Positions 23,387-35,395 of a DNA stretch of 64,000 nucleotides are shown piece by piece. The notes beneath the pieces are model-generated. The model did not search any database and was not told the DNA's origin. It saw only the letters and a list, made by a program, of their open reading frames with translations. Positions within the stretch are counted from its first letter, which is position 1; the number at the start of each line of letters is the position of its first letter. The translations under genes and the position numbers were made by a program. The stretch is from Lingula anatina (lineage: Eukaryota; Brachiopoda; Lingulata; Lingulida; Lingulidae), in the NCBI RefSeq assembly GCF_001039355.2, contig NW_019775845.1, positions 49,764 to 113,763 of the forward strand, written 5' to 3'.

Positions 23387-24835
23387 TTGCTTTAACGAGA
23401 TGAAACCATAATTGAATTTACGCAATCGTTTTTACTACTGAAATCATCAAACTTTAAAACTTGATTACAGATCTCTTTTATGAAAACAAGATACAGGTAA
23501 TTAATAATTCTATCAAATTTGATATAATCTGATTGAAAATAAGAAATAAATTAAGTGTAATTTGGCCATGTTAATACGCTCACAATTGAATAAATAAATT
23601 GTCGCTGTTGATACTAGTCGATTACGATTGAACTGGAAGAGAAATGTTTTCAGGACGAAATGCGACTGCGGCCAAAGATGGTTGTCGCGTTCACGGTGTC
23701 ACCTGTGCTTGACACTACATCCAGTTTATTTCAGTGTTATTGAGGTCATATCGCTAGCGCTTTCTATGCCAATGGAATCAAACGACGGTTCATAGTCAGC
23801 CTAAAAGCAGCATAAAACATAAACAGGTTTTGTTATTATTTCTGCCAGGATATAATATCAAGGCTGCATACAAACGAGTAAGTGAGTACTTAATGACAGT
23901 CTCGCCTTCCTTAGACTCGGGGCGGAAAGTGTTGTTTTCTATGTTCAAACTATTGTGGAGTAAGGAGTGTATTTCAGCAAGAACGTAAATTGTCTTCAAC
24001 GTCCTTGATTTCAGATAGGTACAAACATAACTGGTTTTAAGATGACCTCTAATGTTAACCTTTCTGCCCCCCCCCTTTTATATGCAAAATACGGATACCC
24101 ACCATTACTTCTAAAAATAAACTGGGTGACCAACTGTTTGTTTATTCTATAACATATGCAGCAATAATCTTGGTTTGCAAAGAGTGCTGCAGTTGTCCAA
24201 ATTACGTATATTATTAAACTTTGAACTATGAGACTGAAAAAAAACGGCACAAAATTTTTTATCTGAGAAGTACTTGTATTTTTATATACAGATTTATTTT
24301 GAAGGCTTTGTATTGAAGTAAAAATTGACATCAAAGAGCGGAGTAAACACGTACAAAGTACTCTGAATGCACGCTACACTCCATCCACATTCAAAACTTT
24401 GCTGTACGGCTATTGAAATTTCTCGCTGAATGCATCAAATTTTGGGCTGTATTTAGAAAAGAAAACTTCACAGGTTCAAGTGCTGTTTTAGTGCTGTATC
24501 ATTATATTATTAATATCTAATATTTCATCTATCTATCTCGCCCAAATCTTCGGACATGGTTCACTATAAAATTACCCACGATAACCCAATGGCATATATG
24601 CACAAATAAATGTTCATGGCATTTTACAGGGTAAAATAACCATTCAAAACAATCTATTTTTTCCGCTCTTACCTCGCATCTCACCGACTACAACTGACGC
24701 ACGGGCAACTCCCTTGCAAAACTTCGATTAAAAAATCCAGTTTTTCCTCTAATTGGACTTTACTTTGTCATTTATATTAAGGATGTCATCTTTGATAGTT
24801 TTAACCTTTTTTTTCAGTTTCAGAAGAAAACAATA

Positions 24836-26940
24836 ATGATCGCCTTTGCCGTTGTCCTAATTGCCTCGGTTGCAATAGCAACCTCTACTACGGTGGGGAA
24901 GCTAGCGGAGGTGAATGCCGACTTCGGTTTTCGTATGTACGACCAAATCAAATCCAGCCAAGGTGTGACTGACATCTTCTTCTCGCCCATCAGTATTTCC
25001 ACGGCCCTGGGGATGCTGCGACTTGGCGCCAAAAGTTCCACCTTGGATCAAATATCGACCTCGATGAAGTTTAACACTTTGGGCAACAACCAAAACCAAC
25101 TTTTTAAAGACTTGAATGACATGTTGTACAACACAAGCAACAACTACACATTGAAGTCAGCCAATAAAGTCTTTGCAGACCAAAGATTCGCCGTCAGGGA
25201 CACATTCTTAAATGGAACCAGGGATTACTTCGGGGCGGAGTTAGAAAAGCTGGATTTTCAGGGGAACCCAGCGGCAGCACGAACGCGTATCAACCAGTGG
25301 GTTGAGGAGAAGACAGAAGATAAAATCGAAGACCTGATGTCGCCGAGTAGCATCACTCAACAAACTGTCATGGTATTGGCTAACGCCGTCTACTTCAAGG
25401 GACTGTGGACTCAGAAGTTTGATCGCCAACTTACGTCCAATGCAACCTTTAGAGATGGACAAAATGAGGTGAGATTGGGGAGCGTTTTAGTATCAAGAAA
25501 ATAGCAAATGACACGATGATAATGAAAAAAGAAAAAAGTCGAATTCAAACGGCGCGAATAATTTATGAAAAAAGGTAACATCAGCGCAATGAGACGCTAT
25601 ATATGAATAATATAGCACTACACATCAGGTCTTATTACTCCTGGACCAATAAAACATGTAGTGGGATAGAAAACTGATGATCATATTTTCAATCAATTGT
25701 TTGGACTGATATTTCTTCAGGTTTTGAAAATTTATGCCTTCTAGTAAATTGCAGTAAAGGCAATTGTTATCGTTTATAAGTTATAAATATAGAAACGTCA
25801 GTATGTACAACATACAACAAATAACCAAGCATAATAATTTACATCATAAAGTATAAAAATTTTATTTTAAAAATTTCAGTTCACTGTGCCAATGATGACA
25901 CTGGCCGACAAAAGATTCAATTACGCAGAAAGTTCCTCATTGAACTGCCAAATCTTGGAGCTACCCTACGCGGGAAGCGTCAGCATGTTCATCCTTCTTC
26001 CGACGAACACGAGTGGGCTTGACCAACTCGAGAATCAGATCAACGTAGTTAACTTGAACAGCTTGATCGGGGAAATGATGTCCAAAAAGGTGAACATTTT
26101 CATCCCAAGGTTTGAGCTGAAGGACTTGAAGTTGAATCTGGCGGACTATCTGAAGGCGCTTGGGATGACCCGTATGTTCACTGACACGGCTGACTTGAGC
26201 GGTATTGGTGGAAACCCTGGAGATCTGTATGTGTCGTCTGCCGTGCACAAAGCGTTCATTAAAGTAGATGAAGAAGGTATGTCGAACATTATAGGTTTAT
26301 TAGTCTTATTTTAATGGATGATTCCCATATAAATCAACGTTCTTAGTATTTCATAACAAAAAAAAAAAAAAAAAAAAAATGGAGAGATGTTTTATCGGGC
26401 GTCAAGGGGGGGGGGGGTACGAGGGTTCGTCACCTTAGCATATCTCTGAAAACACATTTAGTTTAATGACTTTAGTGGCAGAGCGAGGAGATCGCACGCA
26501 TGTTTTAAATCTTTCAAAGTGAAAAAATTGATAAAAACAGTAAGAAAGCCTATATTATTCTAATCAAAGCTATAATTTTGTGTACTTAACAATGATTATT
26601 TTTGTTATGAAAAATGCTATATTCAGTCTGAATTTACCGATTCACAGGGACCGAGGCTGCGGCCGCCACCGGGATAGGAATAGGTCTTACTAGCGTGAAC
26701 ACCGACCCAATTCCCGTCTTCAGAGCCGACCGCCCGTTCATGTTTTTCATTCGTGAAAACAGTTCTGGGACCATATTGTTCTTCGGGAGATTGAAGAAGA
26801 CCCCAGCAAGCACCTCAACTACGGCTCAACCAACTGTGGGAAGTGGGGCTGGGGCTTTCATGAATGACAAGAACCAAGCCCTTTTCTTCGTCACAGCCGC
26901 CGTTTACCTGCTTGCAAGTTATTGGCCATTCCAGAAATAA
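24836..26940 (+). CDS. Serpin, secreted, with likely GPI-anchor tail
   Basis: Serpins are suicide-substrate protease inhibitors. Three exons, 24836-25468, 25880-26276 and 26648-26940, join in frame to 440 residues. A signal peptide (MIAFAVVLIASVAIAT) opens the chain. The serpin core is complete: FFSPISISTALGMLRLGA, LANAVYFKGLW, VHKAFIKVDEEG, and the signature DRPFMFFIREN. The reactive-loop hinge EEGTEAAAAT fits an inhibitory serpin. Counting as in antithrombin gives P1-P1' = Thr358-Ser359, with Leu at P2. After the normal serpin end (FFGRL) come 48 more residues: a Ser/Thr-rich linker, a small-residue patch (GSGAGA, 408-413) and a hydrophobic end (ALFFVTAAVYLLASYW). That is the layout of a GPI-attachment signal. 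The target protease cannot be predicted with confidence. AATAAA overlaps the stop codon. Confidence 0.93.
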
Positions 26941-27262
26941 ATACTACATGTATTTGACGCGCAGCAGTTTCGAAGCTTTTTTTAAAAAGATTTTCAAATC
27001 TTTATAAGCTTTAAATGTTGCTAACGGAACTCTTTGGATCAACAAAACATTTGCGTTATAAATAATCTCTATAATATGCCCTCAGACAAAAATTTTATTA
27101 TGTTATATGCATGGAGTCTAGTTACCAAATCAGGCGATCCAAGCAATGGTCTAGGTATTTCACAGATTTGATTCTTTCAGACTGAAACAAGTACGAGGGA
27201 AATATACAAAATATAATATAACAGTTTTATTAATCAGCTTTTTATATCTGCTGCACCTGAGC

Positions 27263-27268
27263 TTTATT
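27263..27268 (-). terminator. Candidate polyadenylation signal of GNL1
   Basis: AATAAA on the minus strand, about 235 nt past the GNL1 stop codon; a second lies at 27226-27231. Confidence 0.35.
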
Positions 27269-27502
27269 TGGTATTGTGTTTTATAACAAGTGACTGTAAG
27301 TGATTGGAACAACATAATATATAAGAATATCCAATGTTTATATCATCACTTTGATTTAGTTATGACTTTGGCTTCAGAAGGATCAAACAAGACTGTTTTC
27401 CTTGTCAAAATAAAATATCTGTGCTGTAAGGACTGACTTCTCTATAAAATTTAAAAAATACTATTAAGTGACATTCAGAAAGTTTCTCTGGGAATAGCTT
27501 GC

Positions 27503-30500
27503 TTAATCTAGCAGTCCATGATCAACACTTCCAAGCAGCAAGAATGGATTCTGTGATGCTTTCTGAACATTGTCATTGTCACTCATGCTGTCACTGTCTT
27601 CATCATCCCCATCACCTGACATACTAGAACGTTTACAAGCATCTTGCAGTCTTGCTATCTCCTCAGTGTCAGGATGATTTTCCCAGTGATCTGTCAATAT
27701 TAAGAAAAATAAAACATAGAGTGCTTGGACCTGGTAAGAAGATGTAGAGAAAATTGACCCCTATGAAACTACACAAGTTAAAGGGTGCTTGAATTTTGTG
27801 TATGATTGGTTTAGCATTTTTTACATTAAAAAAAAAAGAGAAAACCTTCCAGTTACTCAAGGGACTAAGTAAAGAGCCAACCATGAAAAATTGTTGCAAT
27901 TAAGGGATGCATCCAGTAAAGATACAAAAGAAGCATGAGTAAATTCCCTGTTATTATCCAAATTTTTAGTACTGGTTTCTTACACAACATGAACTATATG
28001 GTTGTGCTATTTGAAACTATAGGGTGGCCGGCATTTGGTTTAGTTTGCTAGATTAATTTAAGGCATTAATTACTCGCTAATATGCATCTTCAAATGAATC
28101 TGCTAATGGGGGTAATATTCTGTTTATACAATCATAATGACAACCACAATCAATTTCAGCAATAATAAGGATAAAACATAGGTCCAGATAAACCAACAAG
28201 AATCATACTATATTCTTAATCAAATCTCCAGGAAAGTTCTCATCCTTTCATCCCATCTAGATAATGGAAAATTTAATCTCTTTGTGTTACAGCTTTGTGG
28301 ATGCAGGCACGCATACATGTACATACATATATACAAACAAACACAATGTTTTCTCTCTACAATAGCACTCCCCCACTATCAGTCCAGTTCTTACCACTGA
28401 CCTCTATGTGCTGTGTAGCCTGGTGGACGTAAACATAAACTAAGTCTTCCCTCCAAGGCAAGTCTCAGGAGATTATTGGCGGCTCTATACACATCATTCC
28501 GAGCAGCTTTGGCTGTAAGGAATCCTCTTTTGGCAGCCCAGGCTAGGGTAAATGAAGACACAAAGCAAGAAGTACAATAATGAAAATAATATATACAGTC
28601 TTTTACAGGTTGTGATCACCAACTAAATTAGGCACTTTTTATTGGAGTTGCACAGCCAGTCTGAGTTAAAGAGATTACTGGTAGTTGTGTTAATTTTAGT
28701 CACCTAGTTCTAAATTACTGGAAGCTCATCTCTATTGTGAGTGTCTGTATGCCATTTCTAGTTACTAAAATTATCAGATGGAAAACACATAAAAGAGGGA
28801 AGTTTCCAGGAATCTCTGAAGTTCTCAGTAATATGGAATCTAATTATCATATAAAACCTGCTTTCTACAATCACCAATCAGAGCATGGTCTTCATAATAA
28901 GTTTTGAGAGATTTAACTTTGGAGGCTCAATGATCACACATATGAGGAACCCCAGCCCTGAGTAAGAGGACTGTTGTAAAGAAGACGTAAACAAGGTTTT
29001 ACCACTGGCCTTGAGACTGTCTACTTAAATATTGGGTGTATCAGTGTGTCCTCAAGTCAAACTGTTCAAGGTCTAATATATGTCTAATTTCACCTTATAC
29101 TACAGTGGTCACCTTACCATCACAAATCTCCCACGCTGTCCAGGGTTGAGTATTCCCCTCATCATCTGAATGCTGTATTTTTAATATGTGCGTTAAAGGG
29201 ATTCTCTCAGCCATATATCCCACAACAGAGTAGGGTTCACGAACTTGAGCAATTGGGTATATTCCCGATAAAATCTAAAATAAGAAACAAAATTTTCATA
29301 CTAATGTCTGTAAAGATATGTTTTGTTGGTTGCCACAAATTTGTGTTCACAAACTCTATACACCTATGGTTAATAAAACACACCCTTAGACATAATTGTA
29401 CACCAGGTTAGGTGTATGGTACTATCTGACTGGGGTAAATATGTGAGGCTAAAAACTTTTGGACATTCCGTCAAATCAAAATGTGTTTTGCTATGACTCA
29501 TTTCATCCCTGTCTGATTTGATAAGCTGGTCATAGGGTGTAAATCTAATCCACTGCCATGATTGTAATTGAGAGGAAACATACGGCATTATATTGGCTTC
29601 CCTTGGTGTGCTTATCATAATGGTGATCATAATCATAATCAGACTGCCAGCTAATATTGGTGAAGCGAAGTTTGGTTAATCTACTTCAAAATAGATCTTT
29701 AATATACAATACATTAGAGCTGTTCAAACCGTCTCATATCACCTGAAGAGGTTTTGGCACCAATGAGGGAAATACGAGTCCTGGACAGTCACATAGTCTT
29801 ACTGTATCCGTGAGATAAATTGTTTGAAAATGTTTTGTATGACCAGGGGTTCTTGATACACTCACAACCTGCAAAAAAATGATTAAAATGTTTAAATTTG
29901 GATAACTAATATATATAACAAAGGAGTAGCAACATATCTATGGCATCATTTTCTTCAATTTTGCTATTTTGAGTTGAAAAAGTTTAAAAATGCTGTATAA
30001 ATCTTATATTTATATTCCACTGCATACTATGTGTGAAATATCTTTGTATAGAAATTTTTTTAAAATCCAAATTTTCTTAGCTAACTAAACCCATTTGTCA
30101 GTTCCAATTTTTTAATTTCTGGGTCACCCTCCTTATTAAAATTGGAGACTTGGATTTTAAAATTAGAAATTTAGCGTACCAATATGGGCTTACATATTTT
30201 AATTTTCTCTACAGTTTTAAATTTACTCATACCTTGGTGATTTAGGTAAAATTGTTGAAATTAACAGAAATTGCTTTTCCAATAAAAAGATGCAAACACT
30301 TCATTTAATAAATATTCTAGTACCTTCCTGCCAACTAATGCATTCATCAGTGAGGATTTTCCAACATTTGGGAAACCTGAAAGTAATTTAAGTTTTTAAC
30401 ATAAAACTAGCTGTTTCAGGGCTCCACCCTCACCACTACAACATGTGCTTATTTTGAAAGTACATGCCAAGCAAATTAGTACACATTCCATTCTAAGAAG

Positions 30501-33500
30501 CATTTTTAAATAGAATAACAAAATTCAAAAGTAATTCTCAAGATGCAAAGTTCATACACTTTGAATTAAATGAGTTGTTAATCTTGAGTTTGTATCTTTT
30601 GATAAAACCATACATGAGTTTTGGGCCTAACTCTGCTCAATGACCTTGACCTGAGGCAACAAAGTATTTTACCTAAACATCCTATAGTCAGCACCCCATC
30701 TTTGTATCTTTCATGATCCTGGTAGGACAAGTCTAAACTTTCCTGGCTAGCTGAGGCCACAGTGTCCTCCTGGTCACTATCACTGTCCACCTCATGCCTA
30801 TCAAAATGACCACTGTCTACCTTTCTTCTCCAACTTGACAGGTCCACTGGAATTATTGTTAATAGTAAATTTTACATTTATTACATGAGAATTCCTCCTT
30901 CCATGACACTTTTTCTTCCCTTCCAAATTGAGAAAAAGAGTAGGAATAAAGATTTAACAGAGCGAAAATTTGCTTCAAAGAGGAAACATTCTTCTGCAAA
31001 GTAGCCTCTAGAATAAACACAGCTTAAAGAAATAAATATAAATATATCAGTTTTGATAATCATTTTACGAATAAATGCCAGCATATGAATTGATATAACT
31101 GAAATATCAATAAGAAAGAATGGCTGTGTGGAAAAGATGCTTAAAGATTAAGCTAAGCATTTTAACATTATTCCAAAATCGAACATATAATTTCCCACAC
31201 AATTCTAAAGATACAAAAGTAAATCTAAAAATAAAAATTCATGTCTGATGGGTTGTGATGCTAAAATGTAACTTGATTCAAATTTTATTTTCCAGGAGGT
31301 TAATGTGAGTGTTGGATCTAGAATCGAGTGAACCACTTTCCTTGCTTACCTTTATCTTTGACAATGCTTTCACACACATCCAGTAACTGTTGCGGTCCTA
31401 CTGCAGTATCTACCCTCTTTTGTCGCTTTCTCTGTAATACTAAACAAAAATAACCATCACGATGTTTATTTAACAAAACTAATTTTCAGTGACATGTTAT
31501 TTAATTTGCCAAGTTTCTGGTATTTCTTGAGGAAAAAATGCCCATTTACCAGTACAGAGAACAGATTTAATAAGGAGTTCAAAAGAATGAAGAAAAAAGA
31601 AAGGAATTAACAAGGGTAGAAAAAAGAAGACCTCCTATTCTCAACACACCAAATGATAGTAACCTTTTCCAGACAGACTGCTTCTTTCCATGGCATCTTT
31701 AGGCTTAGAGGTGAACAGCACAATGCTAAGTTCAGGAAACTTCTCCTGGAGGTACTCTTTCCAAGCCACAACTAGCGAGGGAGGTGCCAGATCTATCTTA
31801 TTCAGCACCACAATCACATATTTTCCCAGTTGCCTGGTGACATGGTCATAAAGTGCTGGGGAAAAGTGAAGAACCTGGAATGATGAAGTGCTTTTATTAC
31901 TTCAGACTTACTATTACTATAAATATAGGTAAAATATGTGTTGCTAAGATTGTTTAGCCTCCCCCAACCCCCATTTTCAACTATATCAGTGATAAACACA
32001 AGAAGCAGGGGAGCCTAGAGAAATCATCCTCTATTATTTTTCTCCCTCATATTGCTTCCTCTCCAAATCCAAGCAACTGATAGGTTCCTGATGATACACT
32101 CTTACCAACTAGGGTAAAAAATGGAGAATCTGTCAACATATTGAATTTCATACTAGCAAGGTTATATTATCATTCCAAAGGCACAGTTTTTGTCATCATA
32201 TTCTCAGGATAAAAATTCTACTGCAAAAAAAATGCCATCCGACAGGTGAAAGATATATATGTATTCTCTTCTTCAATTACTAAATAAAATGTAGACTCGC
32301 ATATTCCTCCTGTGCAAATAATACTGTGTGTATTTCACATATTAGATTTTTTTAATTTCATTAAATTTTGAATAACTTACTGGAAAGCGAATATCAACAA
32401 TCAACAGCAAGATCTCAGACATCTCCAACACCCTCCACAGTTGCCTCCATGTCTCCAGGTTCAACTCAAAATAACTCAACTTTTCCACTTCATGTTGTTC
32501 AAAGATGTTCTCTAAATATTGCTGAAAGTGAATACATGACAGTAATAAAATCATCAAGTCGGTACCATAACAAATAATAACCTTGCTGTGCTTGCCTGTT
32601 TTGTTGATTTGTTTATGCAAACCAGTTTTAAAACTTGAATAGAGCAGGTTATACCATTTTAAGGTTTATTATTAGTTTGCATAGGTGTTTCAGTATCTAA
32701 TAAATAAAATTGGACAACAACTTTGAAACATCTGTGTATGTGATTATACACCTTTTCAGAACCTGTCTATATGAATGCTTTTTAACGTTCACATATATAT
32801 ATTTTATTCAAATTGCAGCATCTGATCAAGCCACATTACCTGAAAATATTCTTCTTCATTCTGCTCCAGCTCTTCCTTACTAAGTGTGTAGTTCCAGGGA
32901 GGTCTCTTGGGGATGTCAAGCACTGTACCAGGCTGGAACACCTCATCAAAAGCAATTTCTAAAGATTCCTGAAAAATGAAATCATGATTTAGAGAGATAT
33001 AAAGAAATAAAGTTTTATGGAAATATTTACCTGACGGCATATTTAAGCAACTAGCATCCATATTCAATAGTACTACGAAGACTAAAAAAAAAAAAGAGTG
33101 AGGTATTTTTATAACTTGCATATAATCTTCTACTTTCTCAAAAAATTTTTTAAATTCTATAATGATCCTTCACTTTTTTAGTCTCTTGGTAAATAGAGAC
33201 TTATATGTTTCACAAGTTACCTTCTACAAAAATCATTGTTTAGTGAAAAAAAGCAGCTAAAACAAATGACTGAAAGGATCAAATAGTAACTCTACCCACC
33301 TCAGGCAGCAAATTAACATAAGTTGACATGGCTTCCCGTTTTCTTCTCTGAATTTCATCACTGGATTCTTTCAGAAAATGAAGCTTGTACCTGCAGAGAG
33401 ATTTTATCATGAAAGTTACAATGTAGTTACTTACCCAAGCCAGTGTATTTTCAGCTTTTATCAATAGTTGAATAATGTGTTAAATAATTACAGTCACACA

Positions 33501-34569
33501 CATGGAGATTCTGTGTCATTATGTCTTAATGTGAGTTACCCAACCCAAATATATAAAACAAAATAATAAAATAAATTGGAAAAAATTAATAATTGTTACC
33601 AGCTTCATACAAGTGATTTACCAATAGACAATGTTCTGAGAAACCATCTGCTCTTCACCTGCTACAAAAGTGAATGACAATGGCACTTTCTTTTCTACTA
33701 AGAAATCAATTTCTTGGATGGTGAGAAAAGCTAGGATTTTTCAACTTTTGACAACAATACCTCTATATTTCAGATTTATAGCATTATTACTGTATCTGAT
33801 ACCTGTTATGGTCGCTTTTCTTGTCTACTGCCTGTGGTTGTTCATTCAGCTTTTCCACCTTCACCTTTTCCACTTCTGATTTATCAATAGATGGTCCATC
33901 TTCAGCAGACTGATCAGAACTTGCAGAACCACTTTCTTTCCTAGCTGTGAGAGCATTTTCACATCAAAAATATATAGTAAATCAGTAAGTAGTGAAATAT
34001 GATGGATGCATCAGCATGGGTGGCAGAAATGAATGAAAACTACCAGAAACAGCAGAACCATGCTGACAGTACTGTGATACCTGTTATCTCTCAAAATCTG
34101 AGTTTACAATCACTACATGTGTACATTAACTTGTTTCTGAAGAAGTCATTAATTAAACCACTAAGCCTTAAACTCTGTGGTGAGAATTTAGTTGTACTGC
34201 CACCTAACAGCCCCAATCATATAATAATTCTTTTTTTTACTGTAGCTAAGTTCAGTGATATTGATAGAAATATTATCATATTAACAAATATAGTGTATAA
34301 TATGTGTTATGAATGTGATCATTCATAGTTCCAAGATACTGCACCAACCAAAGACTTTAGTGATGTTAATCACTTACTTTGGAACAAAAACTGCATGTTA
34401 CACACTTACAGCAATATGTATTATGCAACTCAAAGAAAAGCTTATTCTTCTAAATTAAAAATTTCTGTATGTAATCATTCTATTAAAAAGAGTAACCTTT
34501 TAATCGCAATCTCTTCTCCTGAAGCTGTTTCTTTTTAAGCTTCCCACTGAAAGGCTTCCTTCTTGGCAT
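27503..34569 (-). CDS. GNL1: GNL1, circularly permuted GTPase (guanine nucleotide-binding protein-like 1)
   Basis: GNL1 belongs to the YlqF/YawG GTPases, mostly nucleolar and tied to ribosome biogenesis. Thirteen exons in order: 34497-34569, 33803-33944, 33300-33390, 32840-32968, 32381-32521, 31664-31874, 31350-31439, 30673-30846, 30324-30376, 29743-29868, 29118-29274, 28402-28542, 27503-27690; 571 residues, all joins in phase, against 607 in human. The basic N-terminus MPRRKPFSGKLKKKQLQEKR is the family nucleolar signal. Permuted motif order is clear: G4 NKID (217-220) precedes G1 GFPNVGKSS (351-359) and G3 DCPG (395-398). Other family blocks: LSYFELNLETWRQLWRVLEM, VDLSSWRRK, RYKDGVLTIGC, KAARNDVYRAANNLLRLALE. 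The C-terminus is acidic and ends NPFLLLG. It is divergent from ATAT1 across 0.8 kb. Confidence 0.97.
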
Positions 34570-35395
34570 AGTGATAAATATACTGAAAAAAGAATGTAAG
34601 CAATAAAACTCCTGGATGTACCTTCACAGGCTGTTTTGGGCAAAATGAACTTCAAAGTTTTGTACATATTGATCAAGGTGCCAATGGTATATAACTGATT
34701 ATACTATATACAATGTACTGTACGTACTCAGAGGTACTTCGGTCACAGCTACAAAATCATTTAATCCATTGACCATAACATAAGATGTGCAATGCATCAA
34801 ATCATTGCAACAGATCTACATACTATTACATATGTCCTGCCCGATTTATAAGAAGTGGCTGGTACATGTTGCCCAAACATACGTGTACATTAATCTATTG
34901 ACAACTCAACAATGTTTAATCACAAAATCTTCGCCCCTGTGAATCTATAAATACATATCTAACCATATGATCACATGTAATTTTGGGGCAAAAACTAGCT
35001 TCTTCACACACCTTGCTGAAGGCTAGTTTTCACCTCTGTTTTTCCATGAAGGAAAACAAATTCCGATATCAATTTCTAGTCTCTGTGAAGTCATGGTGCA
35101 ATCTTTAGGGCGCAGCCATATTTATGATCTCGCACTAAATATCAAGTAGCATTAATAACATGATTTATATTAATTTATAAAGATAAAATACATGTATTAA
35201 AATTATATAAAAAAAAAACAAATTAATAACATTTATTTTTTAAATAAGAAACTTAAGCATTTTTCGCAATATTATTCTCCTCAGCGATTCAGTACGGAGC
35301 TGCATTCAGCAAGATGCTTTCAGAAATTAGGTCGGTTGTTTTCTCCTGGTAAATACGATGAGTCACTTTTGACTCTTGGAAAATGGTAGACGAGC
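34570..35395. promoter_or_regulatory. Shared upstream region of GNL1 and ATAT1 (candidate bidirectional promoter)
   Basis: The two start codons face away from each other across 826 bp, so both 5'UTRs and promoters must lie here unless there are distant 5' exons. A stem of aaaactagcttc and gaaggctagtttt at about 34990-35030 is the only structure noticed. No TATA box is convincing. Confidence 0.5.

Larger units (their letters stand above)
19134..24835. other. Repeat-rich intergenic region between the STAND gene and the serpin
   Basis: No recognisable conserved gene. It holds a direct duplication (21076-21270), a (CTTT)n tract, a 322-bp foldback element (22909-23230) and a near-palindrome (23364-23386), plus one unassigned frame at 19910-20206. 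The tttttttcag just before 24815 suggests the serpin has a noncoding 5' exon somewhere here. Confidence 0.5.

Noticed and set aside
25469-25504. Serpin first exon reading on to a stop after VRLGSVLVSRK
   Set aside because: GAG/GTGAGA is a good donor and the serpin alignment resumes exactly at FTVPMM after the acceptor at 25879.
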